Assembly (NCBI GenBank): GCA_035772405.1
Contig: JAYKKM010000374.1
Location: 1,553,501-1,617,500, forward strand
DNA: 64,000 nucleotides
Reading direction: 5' to 3'
From: Chrysogorgia sp. JL179-B06
Taxonomy: Eukaryota > Cnidaria > Anthozoa > Scleralcyonacea > Chrysogorgiidae
Shown here piece by piece: positions 12,228 to 27,200 of this stretch. The notes under the pieces are model-generated. The model was given only the letters and a program-made list of their open reading frames with translations. It was not told the origin of the DNA and ran no database searches. A program made the position numbers and the translations under genes. Within the stretch, counting starts at the first letter, position 1. Each line of letters begins with the position of its first letter.

Positions 12228-15200
12228 GTAAGATTTTCGTGATTTTCATACAAACACTAGTGTTTTTATTTGGCGAGCTCGTCGCGTCGACAGGGATGCG
12301 AACTTTGTATCGTTGTGTGATTGAGACCTAATTGATCTATGATCTTTGATACAAATTAGCGATGTAACTCCGTGAGAGGTATTATGTCGAAATATACAAA
12401 TGTGATACTCGCTGAAAAATTCATTGGTGTATACTGCCGAAATAGTCTGTAAACGAATGGCCTTCGTTCGTGATACGTTTCGTATCTCGAGACTTATGAT
12501 TCAATTTTATTTTTATTGACAAAGCTGATACACGAAAGTCAATCTTCATGTCTCATTATATTATGTTTATGAAGCGTCATAAAGGGCTATTTATATGAGC
12601 CGTGTTAACCGCGGGCTAAGTTGTATCTTGAAAATCTCTCCGTGACCAAAAAGGATCATTTGTATTAACTTTGTGCTCTTCTTACAGCCAAACTATAGCT
12701 GCTTTGAAATATAATTTTGGATGTTTGTACTCGCAGCGATACGAACATTGTTAAGCGAATCAGCCAACCGTGCTAGGCCGACTCATGATAAAGCTCGTAA
12801 TATATCAATACATGCAAATGATATAGTGTTACTGTTTCAATTTCCAATGGCAGTATATGAATGGCGCGATACAGCTTGTGTAAAGTTGGATTTTTCCTGG
12901 ATTACTCGGTGGATACATTGTATCTGTCTAGATTTTAAATTGTATCTGTTTAGATAGTTTTTATAGCGAATTGATCCGTTGAATATACGACTTATTCACC
13001 GCGCCTGTATGTTGTTGTGATCTAGTCCGGGTTCATGCAATCCCGGCCTTGGTCCACTCAGGGTCTTAAAATAATCGAGGAGAAGGTGCTGTCTTTGCAA
13101 CAACACCAGCACATTGGTAAGACTTTCGGGTCCTGTGGGAGTAACGCTCTTAAATCGTAGCCGTAGGCCTTCGGAACCTGTACGGTTGGGTTTTCCGTTC
13201 GCCTGTGGTGATACACTGAATATGAGCCCTATAAATCATACTGAAATAATTGACCTAGCACACATTGACCTTCGTGTTGAGCTCTTCATTCTCACCAACA
13301 CCGGCTCTTACTTCCTGTACCGGACACAGAATTTTAGCACTGGCTGTACAAGTGTATCAAAAAAAATATGAACCGGTATAAAATTAATTAACATTCCTTT
13401 AAAACAACTTACAGTATTGTTACAGTGTGTATTAAAAAAACTGAACAAGCATAAAATTAATTAATATTGGCTGAGAGGTGTCTAGGGCTTTCAAACTACA
13501 TAGAACTGCCTCGTTCTTTAAAAAATCCCGTTTATTTATAGCCTTTAAAATCGTATATTATTCGCGTAACCGTCTCTCGTGTTTTAAGTAACTGTGTGCT
13601 TTTGTTTCTTAGGATTTCGTCAAGTCCACCAATGTTTCTTACCAAGAGCATCACGTATCTCGGCATAAACGTGGGCAGGTTGTGGGCAAGAAAGGGGGAT
13701 TCCGCGGGTGTACGGTGTGGCTTACAGGTGAGACTGATGAGTGATGTTGTGCTTGGCGTATATAGACAGTGTAGAGATACAAAAACGAATACACAAAAGG
13801 GTTGGTGTTCGACCTCCAACATACCATTTGACTTTACCTTCGCCGACTAAACTCGTCTCTATGTTATACGTATAGTAGATGTTTGCATAATAATAATAAT
13901 AAAAGACGTATTATATTCATATACAGCACAAAAAACACAAGTTACAACAATATATTCTTAAAGTTACTTATAAAACTTATTACAGTTTCATTATAAGATA
14001 AAGCCTACTACATATATTACCACTATGAACAAAAAAACTATTAATTTTAAAGAAGAAAAGTCTTAACTGCTGACTTAAAATTACCCAACATATCAAAGCT
14101 TCTAATAAAACCGAGAACGCTCTGTCTCCATGAGTCACCGTTTTGGATTTTGGCTCAAGTAGCAGATTACGGTCTGATGATCTCAAAGCACGAGTAGGTT
14201 TATATTTAGTTAGCAAATGAGTAATATAAACATGCGCCTGGCCATATGTTGCATGCATCTTAAATTCTCAATTAGCCTTTAGTTTAGGGCGTCGTTTGTG
14301 TATCGGAAATTCAAAAGAATCTTTGCTTCCTAATGAGGTTATAAATACTAATTTAAATGCGCACAAATGATATTTAAAATGCAGCAATTATGAAAGAGAT
14401 GTGAAGACCTTAGTGATAAATGGCCGCCAAATTAATATTCTTTTATATGCATATAAATTGTCCCTTATGAACTCGTTTTCAGGTACGAAATTGAAAAGGA
14501 TTCTTTCTTTAGAACGAGGTCATCAGTGCCGATTTATATGTATATAAAATATTTTAAATTGTCGGCCATTTATGAATAAGATCTATTGCGACTTCGCATC
14601 TTGTAATATCATAATCAAACACTGGATCGAGCAACTATTGTTCAGAAAATGAAGCCGGAAACTTAGGGACCAACTGAGGATCCTATGAGGTTTTTTGTTG
14701 GATTATGTGCTCTTACCATCGACAAAATAAAATAATTTTACTATAAAGAGGACCTGAAGATATTTTAAATGACTGGGTAAAACGATTCATGGCCTCGAAC
14801 TTCTCGTGCGCCGAATCTAATGCAAATTATCTTGAACAAAGGGTTTTGCTAATCTCTACATTAGATTCGGCACATGAAAAGTTCGACGTTTGAAACGGGC
14901 CTAAGGGTGACCGATAATTTCTCAATGAAACAAAAAATAATTTTATTCGCATAAAAGCATCCCAACGAACGTTTTAAATTTCAATTCACTTCATCCCGGT
15001 CCGGGATGTTGCGCTTATATGGAAAAAACCTGTCCCGGTGTACCGGGACTTCAACCGGGATCCCGGTCAAGCGGGATGCCCCGGTCTCTATATAAATGCA
15101 ACTGCGAAAATAACAGTAAATTATATACAAGCCGAGATCCCGGTATACCGGGACGTCCCGGTGTACCGGGATCATATAAACAGGCCCTAAGGTCCGAGAG

Positions 15201-18200
15201 AAGCCTAATATGAGACGTTCAGACATTCATTAGGTTCAGGATTTTATGCATTTAATGTTAAAGGACATTGGCAACAAAAATTAAGTTTGTCTAATATGAA
15301 AGAACTCGTAAAATCATAGAGTAACACCTTTTACAACTTTTCCGTATTTTACTTCATTTTTGAAATATTTCAGTTTGTTTGATATGTAAATGAGATGGTC
15401 TCTGACGTCAGGTGTGGGGTAGAGAATGTTCACTCATTAAAATATTAGTTCCACTCTTCAAGTTTGTTCAATAAATTTACTTGAAAATGTGCGTATAAGA
15501 ACTCCTCATGATAATGAACGTTGTAAACTTAGCAATCACTGAGATATAAGACTTTTTTAATATGAGTGAAAATTCTGTGCCCAGCACCTGACGTCAGAGA
15601 CCATCTCATTTACATATCAAACAAACTGAAATATTTCAAAAACGAAGTAAAATACGGAAAAGTTGTAAAAGGTGTTACTCTATCATTTTACGAGTTTTTT
15701 CATATTAGACAAACTTAATTTTTGTTGCCAATGTCCTTTAACAAAGAAACTATATTGGCCAGACACTAAACCTATTTCGCGAGCGTCACAGTTTGATTTG
15801 CTTGCAAACTCGGAGCTTCCAATGATCTCTCGTCACACACTATTTCAGATGGTATACGCCAAAATTTCATTAAATTTTAAATAAGAAAAACCTATTTCAC
15901 ACAGTTTGAATTATAAATGCATGAGTGATTTTGATATTATCGCTTCTAAATATAGCCATTGTTTACAACAAAAAACCAATCATAACCGCATAATACTGAA
16001 ACTATTAATCAGTTTAAACTTTTGTAGTTTAATTAAATTTGACTCTAAAATAATTTCATTGCTAATAACGTTTAGACGATGAGGTCTTGCTCATTCTCGA
16101 CACGCTTGACGTGACAAACCAAAAAATACAGTACTCATGTAGTCCAAAAAATTGAAGCAGCCGTGTATTCTGTCTTGTAAAAAAGTGAATCGCATGAACT
16201 CTGTAGCAGTAGCCCGACGTTGTTCGCAGTACCTAGGCTTCTCCTGCTGCTTTGTTTTGTTTCACGTAAACACTGTTTTGCCTTATTTCCCGTCATTTGT
16301 TCTGAACTCTCTCGATAACTCAAACCTGTAACTTGGTTCAGTACACAAGGCCGGCATGAACGTTCGATCGTTACTTCTGCTGCCGCCATTTTGACAGCAA
16401 CTTCCATCCCAAGGCTTTTGTTTAAGGTTGAAGTCAACCCCCTGGTGCGACAACTTGGCCTCAAATGAAATATAATTTTCAAGTTCTTATTTCCTTGTTT
16501 AACCAATAAAACTAAGCGGCCTTTTAAAACCTTTTGAAGGCGCCACCTGTTAAAGCCATTTACTTATTAATGATATAAACAACGTTTACAAGGTAAAAGA
16601 AAATGAGTTTACTGGTAGAAATAGTTTGACCAAAATAATTTGACCGCCATGCTGACCTGCCGTTACATGTAAATACTGATTTTTTTCACTTAAAGTACCT
16701 ATGAAATGAAAATTACGTTTGAAACGAACTCACAAAATGATGAGGAATGGAAATTTAGAGAGCTCTTTCACATCTCACGTCGTTCTTGAGATATTTAGAC
16801 TTATGTGATATCATAGTTAATAGAGGGGAATGGTTAGGAAAGCCGCCGAACTTCAAAGCGTCTATAATGAGCTGTGATTTTAAGTTGAAATGGTCCTGAC
16901 CGTGCACAAACCTTTTGTTTTTTGCTTATTAATATTTAAATAACATGGTTGAGCGATTCAACCCAAATGCTGCTATTGGATGATTGCTCATTATACAGAA
17001 AATACAATGTGTTCAGCAAGTGTGAAAGTGCACACATTTGCATAAACATGAACAATAACCTAGAACAAAGACTTTGACCGAGTTTCCAATATGTTGATAT
17101 GCAAATATCATATGGTGATATGCAAATGATAACCTATTTCAGTATTTCGTCAAGATAGAAATAGTAAATTAATTTGTCATCCCTATTTCGGGTGTCACGA
17201 AGTGTCGTACTGTGCAAAGTTTCAAGTGATTTTGTTGAATAATCTAAAAGATATATACTTGATTTTCTAAAATGTAGAAACATCTTCACAACAGACTTGC
17301 ATATCACAAAAGTCTTAGACTATGTGCACACGGTAACGTTTCCGAGCGTTTTTATATTGTTTCAGGTAATGAGGCCATAGTTTTCCACTCCCTCGATGAC
17401 GGAGAACAATACAAAAACGTTCAGAAACATTACCGTATGTGCACATAGTCGAAATATCTCATGAACTACGCGAGATACGAAATATCTCTAAATTACCATT
17501 CCTACTCATTTTCGAAGTGCATTTAAGGTGCCTCAATAGTCTAAATCATGAGAAATTGCATTTTTTATTTTGGTTCATCGCATAGCTCTAGCGGTGGTCT
17601 TGATTATTGAAACGTTTCACACTTGTGGCATTTGTATATCTAGAGAAATTGTATTTATGATAAGCGGCAGATTTTATGCTAATTAGTTTTCTGGATTTAT
17701 TGGAAACACGATTTCTCCACTCAGGTAAACATTGAGGGTATATAAAACTTTTCAGTAAACAAGACCACTCATGCAAACTCTCGCCTGCCAACTCTCATCG
17801 ACTCTCGCTTAAAGTTGTTATTTTTAATACAATTCTCAGGCTTATCCGGAGCAGGTAAAACATCAATCAGTATGGGTGTCGAGGACTACTTGTGTCGCCA
17901 TGGGATACCAACGTACACATTAGACGGCGATAACATGAGGACAGGGCTGAACAAGAATTTAGGATTTTCCCCTGAAGATCGAGATGAGAATATCCGTCGT
18001 GTCGCAGAAGTGGCGAAACTTTTTGCTGATTCTGGCATGGTGTGTCTCACTGCGTTCATTAGCCCGTACAAAAGGGTGAGTATTGTCGCTTTTTAAACGC
18101 ATTTTAAAACGCAATTTTAGATTGCGCGACCTGAAGCCGAGAAAATTACACACATGGGATATCAGTCTCCTATGCGGTCACGAAAACTGAAGTTAAACAA

Positions 18201-21200
18201 GACGCCCGTTAACTCGCTACTATTAAAATGGCTGTTGTTAGATCTTTCCAGTTAAGCAATATAGATACTTTTCATATAGATACTTTTGACATACATAAAG
18301 TACCTATGCAATGAAAAATTCAGTTGTAAAATAATTCTTTTATTTGAAAGAACTCTTGAAACTATAAAGACTAACCATTTACAACTTTTTCATATCTCAC
18401 TTCACTCTTGAGATATTAAAATTTGACATGGAATCACATGGAATAGTTTGATGATTTGCATATTTGATGTCATTGGACACATCCACCGCACATGCACGTG
18501 CACCTGCATTCCAAGTGATTTCATTACATAATCTCAAGGATATATAAGCGTTTTCAAGTTATTATGCATTGTGATGTCATAAGTATATGATCATTTGTGA
18601 AGTGAGATATGAAAAAGTTGTAAATGGTTAGTCTTTATAGTTTCAAGAGTTCTTTCAAACAAAAGAGTTATTTTACAACTGAATTTTTCATCGCATAGGC
18701 ACTATAAACAACTTGGCATTCATTGTAAATTCATTAAGATCGCGGACCAATATTTCGAAATCGCTCGTCATCTATTAGTGTAGGTTAAACGAGTCAGATG
18801 CTGACCTGCCGTTACATGTAAATACTGATTTTTTTTACTTAAAGTGCCCATAACCTCAAAATGTTTTATTGTCTTGTTTGGAAGAACTTTTAAAATGATA
18901 AACTAACTTCTTTTGAAGATTTTCGTTTCGTTGCTTTCTTTTTGAGATATATCAGTTTGTTTGATATGCAAATGTCTGGAATTTCGTCACACATGCATAA
19001 TGACATATTAGAGAAATATGTATATCTCTTTCATTCTCGAACGAAATCAAGAGGTTTGGTGTTGTGGGAGAAACGCACACACGTGTTATTCACACTTTAG
19101 TGTTTTTATTTGATGAACGCAAAGATATATAACATTCTCTGTTAACTCATTATGCATGAAAACTAAAATCGCTGCTCACATCATTGACATAGAGTAACAA
19201 GTAAATTGATGTACCTGTAAAAATGTCAAATAACGTTCTTATCATGTAAATAATTTAATATTCTACCTTTTTAAATTTAAGTTTCTTGTAAATAGCTAGT
19301 TAATATCATTCTTCATGTAACATTTTTCTATTTTTGCACACGCCCCTCGTGGAAATCAGCTTCGGTTGACGGGGTCAGCGTGTATAAATAAAGTTATCTA
19401 TCTATCTATCTATCTATCTATGTGTGACGAAATTCCAGATATTTGCATATCAAACAAACTGATATATTTCAAAAACAAAGCGAAGAAACGAAAATCTTCA
19501 AAAGAAGTTACTTTATCCTTTTAAAAGTTCTTCCAAATAAGACAATAAAAAATGTTGAGGTTAGGGGCACTTTAACCGCGATCGGCGTGTGCAATTATAA
19601 GCATTGTGAGCGTACATAAAACCACGATACTTGCCAGTGACATTACTGACCAATAACTATGTCTGTGAATGTGTTAACTTGACCAAGAAAGAACACTTGA
19701 CTTCGAACAGCTTGATCAAACTATCAGGGAAGCGAAGAAAGAAAGCACGCGTGAAGATTAGTATATTTATAACGCTCAGTTTCGCGAAGACTGACGAGAT
19801 GATGCAATAATTGCCATTTCGCGACCAGACAAAACAGATCCGAAACCTAGACTCGTGCTACCCACTGATCTCAAAAATAGGACTGGATTGAGCTTGTATC
19901 TGATGAGCTGATTTTGAAGCTTGCATATTTGCATAATGTAAATTGACGAGAGATAATTAGAAGCTCCGAGTTTGCAAACAAATCAAACTGTGACGCACGC
20001 GAAATAGGTTTAGTGTCTGGGCAATATAGTTTCTTTGTTAACATTAAATGCATAAAGTCTTGAACCTAATTTGACGTCTCATATTAGGCTTCTCTCACTG
20101 AATAATTAGAGCCAACGGCGGCCATTAAGGGACCAAAGTCGCAGTAAATCTGTAGGTAGGCCATGAATCGTTTTACCCAGTAATTTGAAAAATGTCTTCT
20201 GGTCCTCTTTATAGTAAAATTATTTTATTTTGTCGATGGTAAGAGCACATAATCCAACAAAAAACTTCATAGGATCCTCAGTTTGTCGCTTAGTAATGGC
20301 GGACTTCCGGCTTCATTTTCTGAACAATAGTTGCTCGATCCAGTCTTCTTTCGAGATCAGTGGTGCTACCACAGGTATCCTTAAACTAAACTAACAGTCA
20401 AACTGTCTGTAAACATAAAAAAGCCACTTGACGATGAAATATCTGTCTACCAAGATTCAGTTTAGACGACATTTCCCAGGTTTAAATGCATCGTAAAACG
20501 TAAAATATGCATCACAAATTTCAAGCAAAACGAAGTAACTTTTTGCCAATTTCTTCGCAACAAAACAAAAAATATTTAAACAACGAAGAGGTCCGCCAAA
20601 ATTACCTTTACCTTGACCCTAAAAACCCTAATCATAACCCTAAAAACCCTACTCCTAACCCTAAATATCCCCACAAAGTAAAATGCAACTTAACCACTGA
20701 TCTCTCTCTAAAACTGGACTGCGGGCTTCCATTGCCGGTTTTAGATCGAATGCTGTATCGATCACCGCCGATCCTAAATTGTTCTATGATGTTCCCGTTG
20801 TTCCCACTAGCTCCGCAACCGTGCACGTCAGATCCACGAGGACGCAAACCTGCCATTCTTTGAGCTGTTCGTGGACACCCCCCTGAGCATTTGCGAGAAA
20901 CGTGACGTCAAAGGATTGTACAAAAAAGCCAGGGCCGGTGAGATCAAAGGTGAGTCTCCGAGCAGCCCCCTCAAATATATCAATCGAACCAGTTATTTTA
21001 AAGTGTCTATTTCACGTTTGCGGACATTACATATTCGTAATATTTGGGTCTTCCTGAGCAAAATCATATATCTTGTCAGGCGAAAATTTCATCTTCGTGG
21101 ACTTTTTTGCTGTTAAAGTTATCGGTTGTGATGTCACAAGAGGCATTTTTGTGGCAAGTAACAAAAGAAAACTGGTTTGGAATGCCTCTTGTGACATCAC

Positions 21201-24200
21201 ATCTGGTAACTTTGATAGCGAAAAACTCCATGAAGATGAAATTTTCTGCTGACAAAATATATGATGATTTTGCTCAGGAAGACCGAAATATTACGAATAT
21301 GTAAAATCCCCAAACGTAAGATAGGTACTTTAACATGTATTTTCCAAGTTGAGCTTGTTCATTACAATCTTCTACTATTTCCTTTAGGTTTTACGGGTAT
21401 TGACGCACCATTCGAGGCTCCCGAGAATCCGGATCTAGTACTGAAGGCTGGAGAGTTGTTGACTAATGAATGTGTTCAAAAAATAGTCACCCTTCTCACT
21501 GAACAGGTACAAGGAACAATTCTTATCTTAAATATACCAGAAACCTAGACCATTGAGTTACATGGACTAAGATGATGAGTGAAGGTTACATATCTGTTCA
21601 ACCTGTAACCTTCTGATGACTAGTGAGATGCTCTAACTATTAAGCTACATGGACTAAGATGATGAGTGAAGGTTACATATGTGTACAACCTGTAACCTTC
21701 TGATGACCAGTGAGATGCTCTAACTATTGAGCTACATGGACTAAGATGATGAGTGAAGGTTACATATGTGTACAACCTGTAACCTTCTGATGACTAGTGA
21801 GATGCTCTAACTATTGAGCTACATCGACTAAGATGATGAGTGAAGGTTACATATGTGTACAACCTGTAACCTTCTAATGACTAGTGAGATGCTCTAACTA
21901 TTGAGCTACATGGACTAAGATGATGAGTGAAGGTTACATATGTGTACAACCTGTAACCTTCTGATGACCAGTGAGATGTTCTAACTATTGAGCTACATGG
22001 ACTAAGATGATGAGTGAAGGTTACATATGTGTACAACCTGTAACCTTCTAATGACTAGTGAGATGCTCTAACTATTGAGCTATATGAACTAAGATAATGA
22101 GTGAAGGTTACACATGTGTACAACCTGTAACCTTCTGATGACCAATGAGATGCTCTAACTATTGAGCTACATGGACTAAGATAATGAGTGAAGGTTACAT
22201 ATGTGTACAATCTGTAATCCTTGTAATCTACATTACATGTTAATTGTCTGTGTTGTCTTTGTTTAAGGGAATTGTACCATGTACTGTTGCTAACGAAGTT
22301 CGCGAATTATTTATCGCGCAAAATGAAGTAGAATTAAAACTGCAAGAGGCGATTTCTCTGCCTGTTGTTAATCTCACGAAGGTAAGAATTGTTAGGAAGA
22401 GGAATGAGATTGAAAACACGGGAAAGGCAAGACAAGGAAAGAATAAGGCAAAAGGTGATGATGATGGTGGTGGTAGTGATGATGGTGGTGGTGATGATGG
22501 TGGTGGTGATGGTGATGATGGTGGTGGTGATGGTGATGATGGTGGTGGTGATGGTGGTGGTGGTGGTGGTGATGGTGGTGGTAGTGGTGATGGTGATGAT
22601 GGTGGTGGTGATGATGATGGTGGTGGTGATGATGATGGTGGTGGTGGTGGTGGTGATGGTGGTGGTGGTAATGGTGGTAGTGGTGGTGATGATGATGGTG
22701 GTGGTGATGATGGTGGTAGTGGTGATGATGGAGGTAGTGGTGGTGACGATGATGGTGGTGGTTGTGACGATGATGGTGGTGGTTGTGACGATGGTGATGG
22801 TGGTTGTAGTGATGGTGGTGGTGATGGTGATAATGATGGTGTTGGTGGTGGTGATGATGATGGTGGTAGTGGTGATGATGGTGGTGGTGATGATGATGGT
22901 GGTAGTGGTGATGATGATGGTGGTGGTGATGATGATGATGATGGTGGTAGTGGTGATGATGATGGTGGTAGTGGTGATGATGATGGTGGTAGTGGTGATG
23001 GTGATGGTGGTAATGGTTGTAGTGATGGTGGTGGTGGTGGTGGTGATGGTGGTGATGGTGGTAGTGGTGATGATGGAGGTAGTGGTGGTGACGATGATGG
23101 TGGTGGTGGTGACGATGGTGATGGTGGTTGTAGTGATGGTGATGGTGATAATGATGGTGTTGGTGGTGATGATGGTGGTGGTGATAATGATGGTGGTGGT
23201 GGTGATGATGGTGGTGGTGGTGATGAATCGATGATGGTGGTGGTGGTGGCGATAATTGTAATGATGGTGATAATAATTATCATGGTGATCATTTTTTTGT
23301 CGAAAACTCACTTTGCATAGAGAAAGTTCTAACTGCTATTTCCTCTCTCAATATTTCAGCTGGATCTTCAGTGGGTTCAAGTCCTTTCGGAAGGATGGGC
23401 GACTCCCCTTCAAGGATTTATGAGAGAGAAAGAGTATTTACAATGTCTTCACTTTGGAGTTCTAGTTCAAGGTATTAAATGACGTTAACGATACGTTTAT
23501 CATACGTAAAAGGGAAATTAGGGATTAAATCTCCCCAAAAGCAGAGGCACTGTAATTGATTCAATCAATATTAATGACTGTACGTAATGTATAGCTTACC
23601 CCAGATTTATGTCTAACCCCAGATTGATGTCTAACCCCAGAGTGTCCCAGAGTACGTATGGTCCAGCAAGCTCACTGTGAGCTCCATATATATATGTAGA
23701 GTTCAGTAATCCTTGTCTTAGCTAAACCATAAACCAAGCATGGGTACGAGGCTATCGTCTGTCTACTCCAAGCTCTCCAACATTGAGAATAGACTACAGG
23801 AATTCTTGTGCGCATTCTATTTTGTTCTTTTTGTTTAGAGGATGTATCTAACCAAACCATACCAATAGTGTTAGCGGTGTCAACTAAGGACAAAGAGAGA
23901 CTCGAGGGAGTTTCTGCATTGACCCTTGCTTACAACGGCAAGCCCATCGCGATCCTACGTGATCCCGAGTTGTACCCACATCGCAAACACGAACGCGCTT
24001 GCCGTCAATGGGGAGTGTACACCAAAGAACATCCATACATTAAGGTACGTCTGGGGATAAAATTGGAATGGTGGAGAATTGAAATTAATAGGGTTATCTA
24101 TAGGTACGAGTGAATTGTGAGATGTATTAGTGTAATCTGGTTTCCTTCCTCCTACACTAACACTAGACCTATAAGAGATGGTCCTCACTAGACCTCTAGG

Positions 24201-27200
24201 AAGAATAGTTTAGTTGTAACTGATAGTGTTATCCAGGTACTCTGGTTTCCTCCTGCACTAACACTAGACCTATAAGAGATGGTCCTCACTAGACCTCTAG
24301 GAAGAATAGTTTAGTTGTAACTGATAGGGTTATCCAGGTATTCTGGTTTCCTCCTGCACTAACAATCAACTCACATTACGTAGATGTGTTTCGAAGCCGG
24401 TGATTGGCTCGTTGGTGGTGATCTTGAAGTATTTGAACGTATCAAATGGGGCGACGGTTTGGACGAGTACAGAAAGATGCCAAATGAACTGCGGAGAGAG
24501 TTCAGGAGACGCAATGCTGATGCCGTGTTTGCATTTCAACTACGTAATCCTATTCACAATGGACACGCTTTGCTTATGAAGGTAAGACGAACTGTGAGGA
24601 AATTCAAGTACTTATCACTCCAAATAGATTCTACATGAAGTGCATAGTTGAATGGCAAGATATTTTATGATTTGAGCTTGGTATTGATGTTTTATAAAGG
24701 TTTGTTTGTCTGAAATGATGAGTGCGGTGTTTAGCTTTCTTTTCGTGTGATAGACTAAATATCTCAAGAACGACGTGAGATATGAAAGAGCTCTAAATTA
24801 CCATCCCTTATCATTTTCGGAGTTCATTTAAATAAGGCAAACTTAATTTTAATTTTTAAGGCGAACGTTCAATCCGTAATTTTCGCCATATTTTCTCCTT
24901 CAGGACACGCATAAAAAGCTCTCCGAACGAGGTTATAAAAATCCTGTTCTGCTCCTTCACCCTCTGGGGGGCTGGACGAAAGATGACGACGTACCGCTGT
25001 CCGTCAGAATAAAACAACATCACGCAGTACTGGCCGAGGGCGTCCTGGACCCAAAGAATACCGTCTTGGCAATATTCCCTTCTCCGATGATGTATGCAGG
25101 ACCGACAGAGGTAAGAGATGATGGTGAGATTTAGGATGGGCAAAATGTGTGATGATGATGATAGTTATGGTGATAATGGTATATATGATTATTGTGATCG
25201 CTATGGTGGTGATAATATTGGTGACAATGATTATGACAATGGTGATGCTTGGTGGTTATGAGGATGTTGGTGATCATGATCACTAATGTGATGATGGTGG
25301 TAATGGTGATGATGGTGGTAATGGTGGTAATGGTGGTAATGGTAATGGTGGTGATGATTATGGTGATGATGATTATGGTGGTGATGATTATGATAGTGGT
25401 GATGATGGTGGTGGTGATGATTATGATGATGGTGGTGATGATGGTGGTGATGATGGTGGTGATGATTATGATGGTGATGATGGTGGTGATGATGATAGTG
25501 GTGATGATGATGATGGTGGTGATGATGATGATGGTGATGATGGTGATGATTATGATGATGATGATAGTGGTGATGATGGTGGTGATGATAGTGGTGATGA
25601 TGATGATGATGGTGGTGATGATGGTGACAATCATGATGGTGACAATGACAATACTGATGTTGGTGATCATGGTCACTAATGTGGTTATGCTGCTGCTGGT
25701 GGTAGTGACAATGGTGGTGGTAATAATGATGATTGGTCATCATGATAATATTGATGCTGCTGATTATGATACAGATGGTCATCATGACAATGCTTATGGT
25801 ATTGGTATCATGGCATATGGAACATGCTGGGATTGGAGTCTGGATTTGAATCTACTAATTTACCAATTTGTATCTTATGAAACATATCAAGCATTTACTT
25901 AAAGATAAAGTAATACTATCACAAATTTTGCCTTTGTTTAGGTCCAATGGCATGCCAAAGCTCGTGTTGCTGCTGGAGCAAATTTCTACATCGTTGGCCG
26001 TGATCCAGCAGGCATGCCTCACCCGGAGAAAAACCCCAAAGAAGATCTTTATGATCCAACGCACGGAAGAAAGGTTAGGGTTAGAAATACCTGGTTTGGA
26101 ATGCTGTAGTTTTTGATAACAGGTTTTCCAGCCAAGATACTCAAGACTCCTATGGTAAACTCGTAGGGATCTTTTACCCCGGGTTGAAAAACCCCTACCT
26201 TTATCTATCACTGATGCCGTTATAAAATGGTTGTACGTCAGAGTGTTAAGTGGAAAGCCTGGGTACTACTGTGAAGCAATTCAAAATGGCGACCTATTCG
26301 ATGAGCGGTTAAGAATGGAAAGTTTAAAATAAAACATTGCTTCTAAAAGATTGACAATTGCTATTATTCTCTCAAATCAATAACATACATGTACAAGACA
26401 TTCACAAAATTGCGAGACACAATAACAAAGCTCTTTCATACTTATGCACTATTCAATTGAAACCCCCGGGACTATGCGTTGTTTTAACAGGACTTTGCCT
26501 GGGAAATACAAGGTTTTAACAAACATCGATCTTTTGGTAGCCGAGACTTTAACACACTGACCACTGACATGAAAAAGCGGGGATGGTGTAGCCGTGATTT
26601 AACACTCGTAGAGTCTGTGAGCTAATCGATTTAGCATGATCAGACGAAAAAGCTGACGAAAAAGGAAATCCTACTATTAAATTCAAACTTTTGTTTTGCT
26701 TTTTACAATTAGACTATTATTGTTGGTTTGAAAGATCCACCAAATGGTTCGAGGTTCTGCCCGAAGTGCAAGTCTATGCGCAAAAAAATCAGTTTTGAAA
26801 GAACAGTTATTAAAAGACGAAATGAGCAAAACAAATAGAAAGCCTTAACATTTTTTGTGTTCTGTTTGTTGTAAGAATATTAAAGGTGCAGTCCAGCCCG
26901 TTCTGCGCATGTGTGATATTTCAAACGTTGGGGACCCCAAATGTCAACAAACTTTAACGGAATAGATTTGCGACAGTTTGAAAGCGAGTATTCGTCAAAA
27001 GTGGCGAAGGCGCGAGTGTTAAATATATTAACCACATTTAGGAACAGAACAGCTTCTTATAACACACTTTTTAGGCGGAAAAGCTCAAACATGGAAAACA
27101 AATCCGCAATACTTCATGTTCAATGTTTATATAATGCAATGTAAACAAACGATGTAAACAGAAACGTGGGGACATGCGCAGAACGGACTGGACAGCACCT

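Larger units (their letters stand above)
14624..15836 (-). mobile_element. Broken hAT-like MITE copy with nested insertions
   Basis: Pieces at 14624-14793, 15189-15261 and 15738-15836 match consecutive parts of the element at 41671-42559. They are separated by the CCCGGT palindrome region and by the TTAA foldback element, so both inserted later. The right end and target duplication are lost. Confidence 0.75.

Noticed and set aside
20605..20680. Telomeric repeat
   Set aside because: CCCTAA units are few, imperfect and lie inside an intron.
22244..23320. 358-codon Gly/Asp-rich frame and its shadows
   Set aside because: It reads through the real donor at 22382 of PAPSS exon 6 into the GGTGAT microsatellite. 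Exon 7 continues the protein family correctly.
25131..25902. His-, Met- or Ile-rich frames
   Set aside because: Products of the GATGGT microsatellite in PAPSS intron 10.
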